Below are positions 5,667 through 6,025 of a stretch of DNA of 6,025 bases, one piece after another (positions within the stretch are counted from its first letter, which is position 1; the number at the start of each line of letters is the position of its first letter). The stretch is from Pseudomonadota bacterium (GTDB taxonomy: Bacteria; Pseudomonadota; Gammaproteobacteria; Burkholderiales; Burkholderiaceae_B), in NCBI GenBank assembly GCA_023437255.1, contig JAEZGR010000013.1, positions 1-6,025 of the forward strand, written 5' to 3'. The position numbers were made by a program, and so were the translations under genes. The notes beneath the pieces were generated by a model, which was not told the origin of the DNA, searched no databases, and worked only from the letters and a program-made list of their open reading frames with translations.

Positions 5667-6025
5667 ATGTCTAAGATGCCCAAGAAGGCGATGACGGCAC
5701 TCGCCGACACTTCAGCAAATCAAGACGGAAACGGCGCCGAGTCGCAGCCGATCCAGATTCATGCCGAAACGGTTGCCACGCTCAGGGATCTGCGCAAGGC
5801 CACCCACCATACGCAAGACGACCTCGCGGTTGCCATGGGGGTGGGCCAGGGCACCATTTCGCGTATCGAGAAACGTCGCGACATGCTGGTGTCGACCCTG
5901 CAGCACTATGTGGAAGGCATGGGCGGCACCCTGCAGATTCTGGCCACGTTCCCGAATCGTCCGCCGCTGCGCGTCGAGTGCCTCGGCAAGAAGTCGGCAA
6001 GCTCCGACAAGGATCTCAACAAGAA
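5667..6025 (+). CDS. XRE/HigA-like helix-turn-helix protein, 3'-truncated
   Basis: The frame from ATG 5667 is open to the window edge, showing 119 codons. Residues 1-34 are a polar, probably disordered extension rich in Lys, Ala, Gln and Asn. Residues about 36-70 hold a Cro/C1-type helix-turn-helix (TQDDLAVAMGVGQGTISRIE, recognition helix around 60-69). RRDMLVSTLQHYVEGMGG then TLQILATFP (70-96) matches the block that follows the helix-turn-helix in many XRE antitoxin-like proteins of HigA type, usually with Asp-Met, Ser-Thr-Leu, Tyr-Val-Glu and Gly-Gly. No toxin gene lies upstream, where such toxins usually sit; the upstream gene is the divergent lysR. A partner could lie beyond the right edge, or this may be a solitary regulator. 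ATG 5667 lacks a clear ribosome binding site; ATG 5676 and ATG 5691 are in-frame alternatives that would shorten only the extension. Confidence 0.85.
   Translation, partial: MSKMPKKAMTALADTSANQDGNGAESQPIQIHAETVATLRDLRKATHHTQDDLAVAMGVGQGTISRIEKRRDMLVSTLQHYVEGMGGTLQILATFPNRPPLRVECLGKKSASSDKDLNK

Noticed and set aside
5712..6000. Minus-strand open frames opposite the XRE gene
   Set aside because: The plus-strand frame carries a clear helix-turn-helix; the opposite frames have no family features and overlap each other.

Overview
The window is GC-rich DNA with the look of a Burkholderiales (beta-proteobacterial) chromosome. The main clue is a Bug/TctC-type periplasmic receptor next to a CaiB/BaiF CoA-transferase, a pairing very common in Bordetella, Achromobacter, Cupriavidus and Comamonadaceae. 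The high-GC codon use agrees. Genus cannot be fixed from the sequence alone. I see no rRNA, tRNA, CRISPR array, insertion sequence or attachment site.

Layout. (1) 1-1128 (+): class III (CaiB/BaiF) CoA-transferase, truncated by the left edge. (2) 1200-2203 (+): Bug-family substrate-binding protein with a Tat-like signal peptide, broken by a one-base frameshift near 1910. It probably shares a transcript with the CoA-transferase and ends at a clear intrinsic terminator (2221-2250). (3) 2251-2504: a 250-base non-coding stretch with a sigma70-like promoter (TTGACA at 2320) and a structured leader of about 150 nt. (4) 2505-3581 (+): hppD, 4-hydroxyphenylpyruvate dioxygenase, complete with all three iron ligands and its own strong terminator (3611-3648). 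(5) 3713-4657 (+): a divergent cation-diffusion-facilitator-like membrane protein in which most canonical metal ligands appear replaced. (6) 4677-5549 (-): a LysR-type regulator converging on the CDF-like gene, with a hairpin at the junction that overlaps the lysR stop codon. (7) 5550-5666: a divergent promoter region with palindromes. (8) 5667-6025 (+): the first 119 codons of an XRE/HigA-like helix-turn-helix protein that runs off the right edge.

How the genes work together. The CoA-transferase and Bug receptor look like one small carboxylate uptake/activation operon. hppD is a self-contained tyrosine-catabolism unit (4-hydroxyphenylpyruvate to homogentisate), insulated by terminators on both sides. 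The CDF-like gene, the LysR gene and the XRE gene show no obvious functional link to it or to each other. No new multi-gene system is evident. The items most worth a second look are the structured hppD leader, the degenerate metal site of the CDF-like protein, the Bug frameshift, and the repeated GCATAT motif in the lysR/XRE divergent region.
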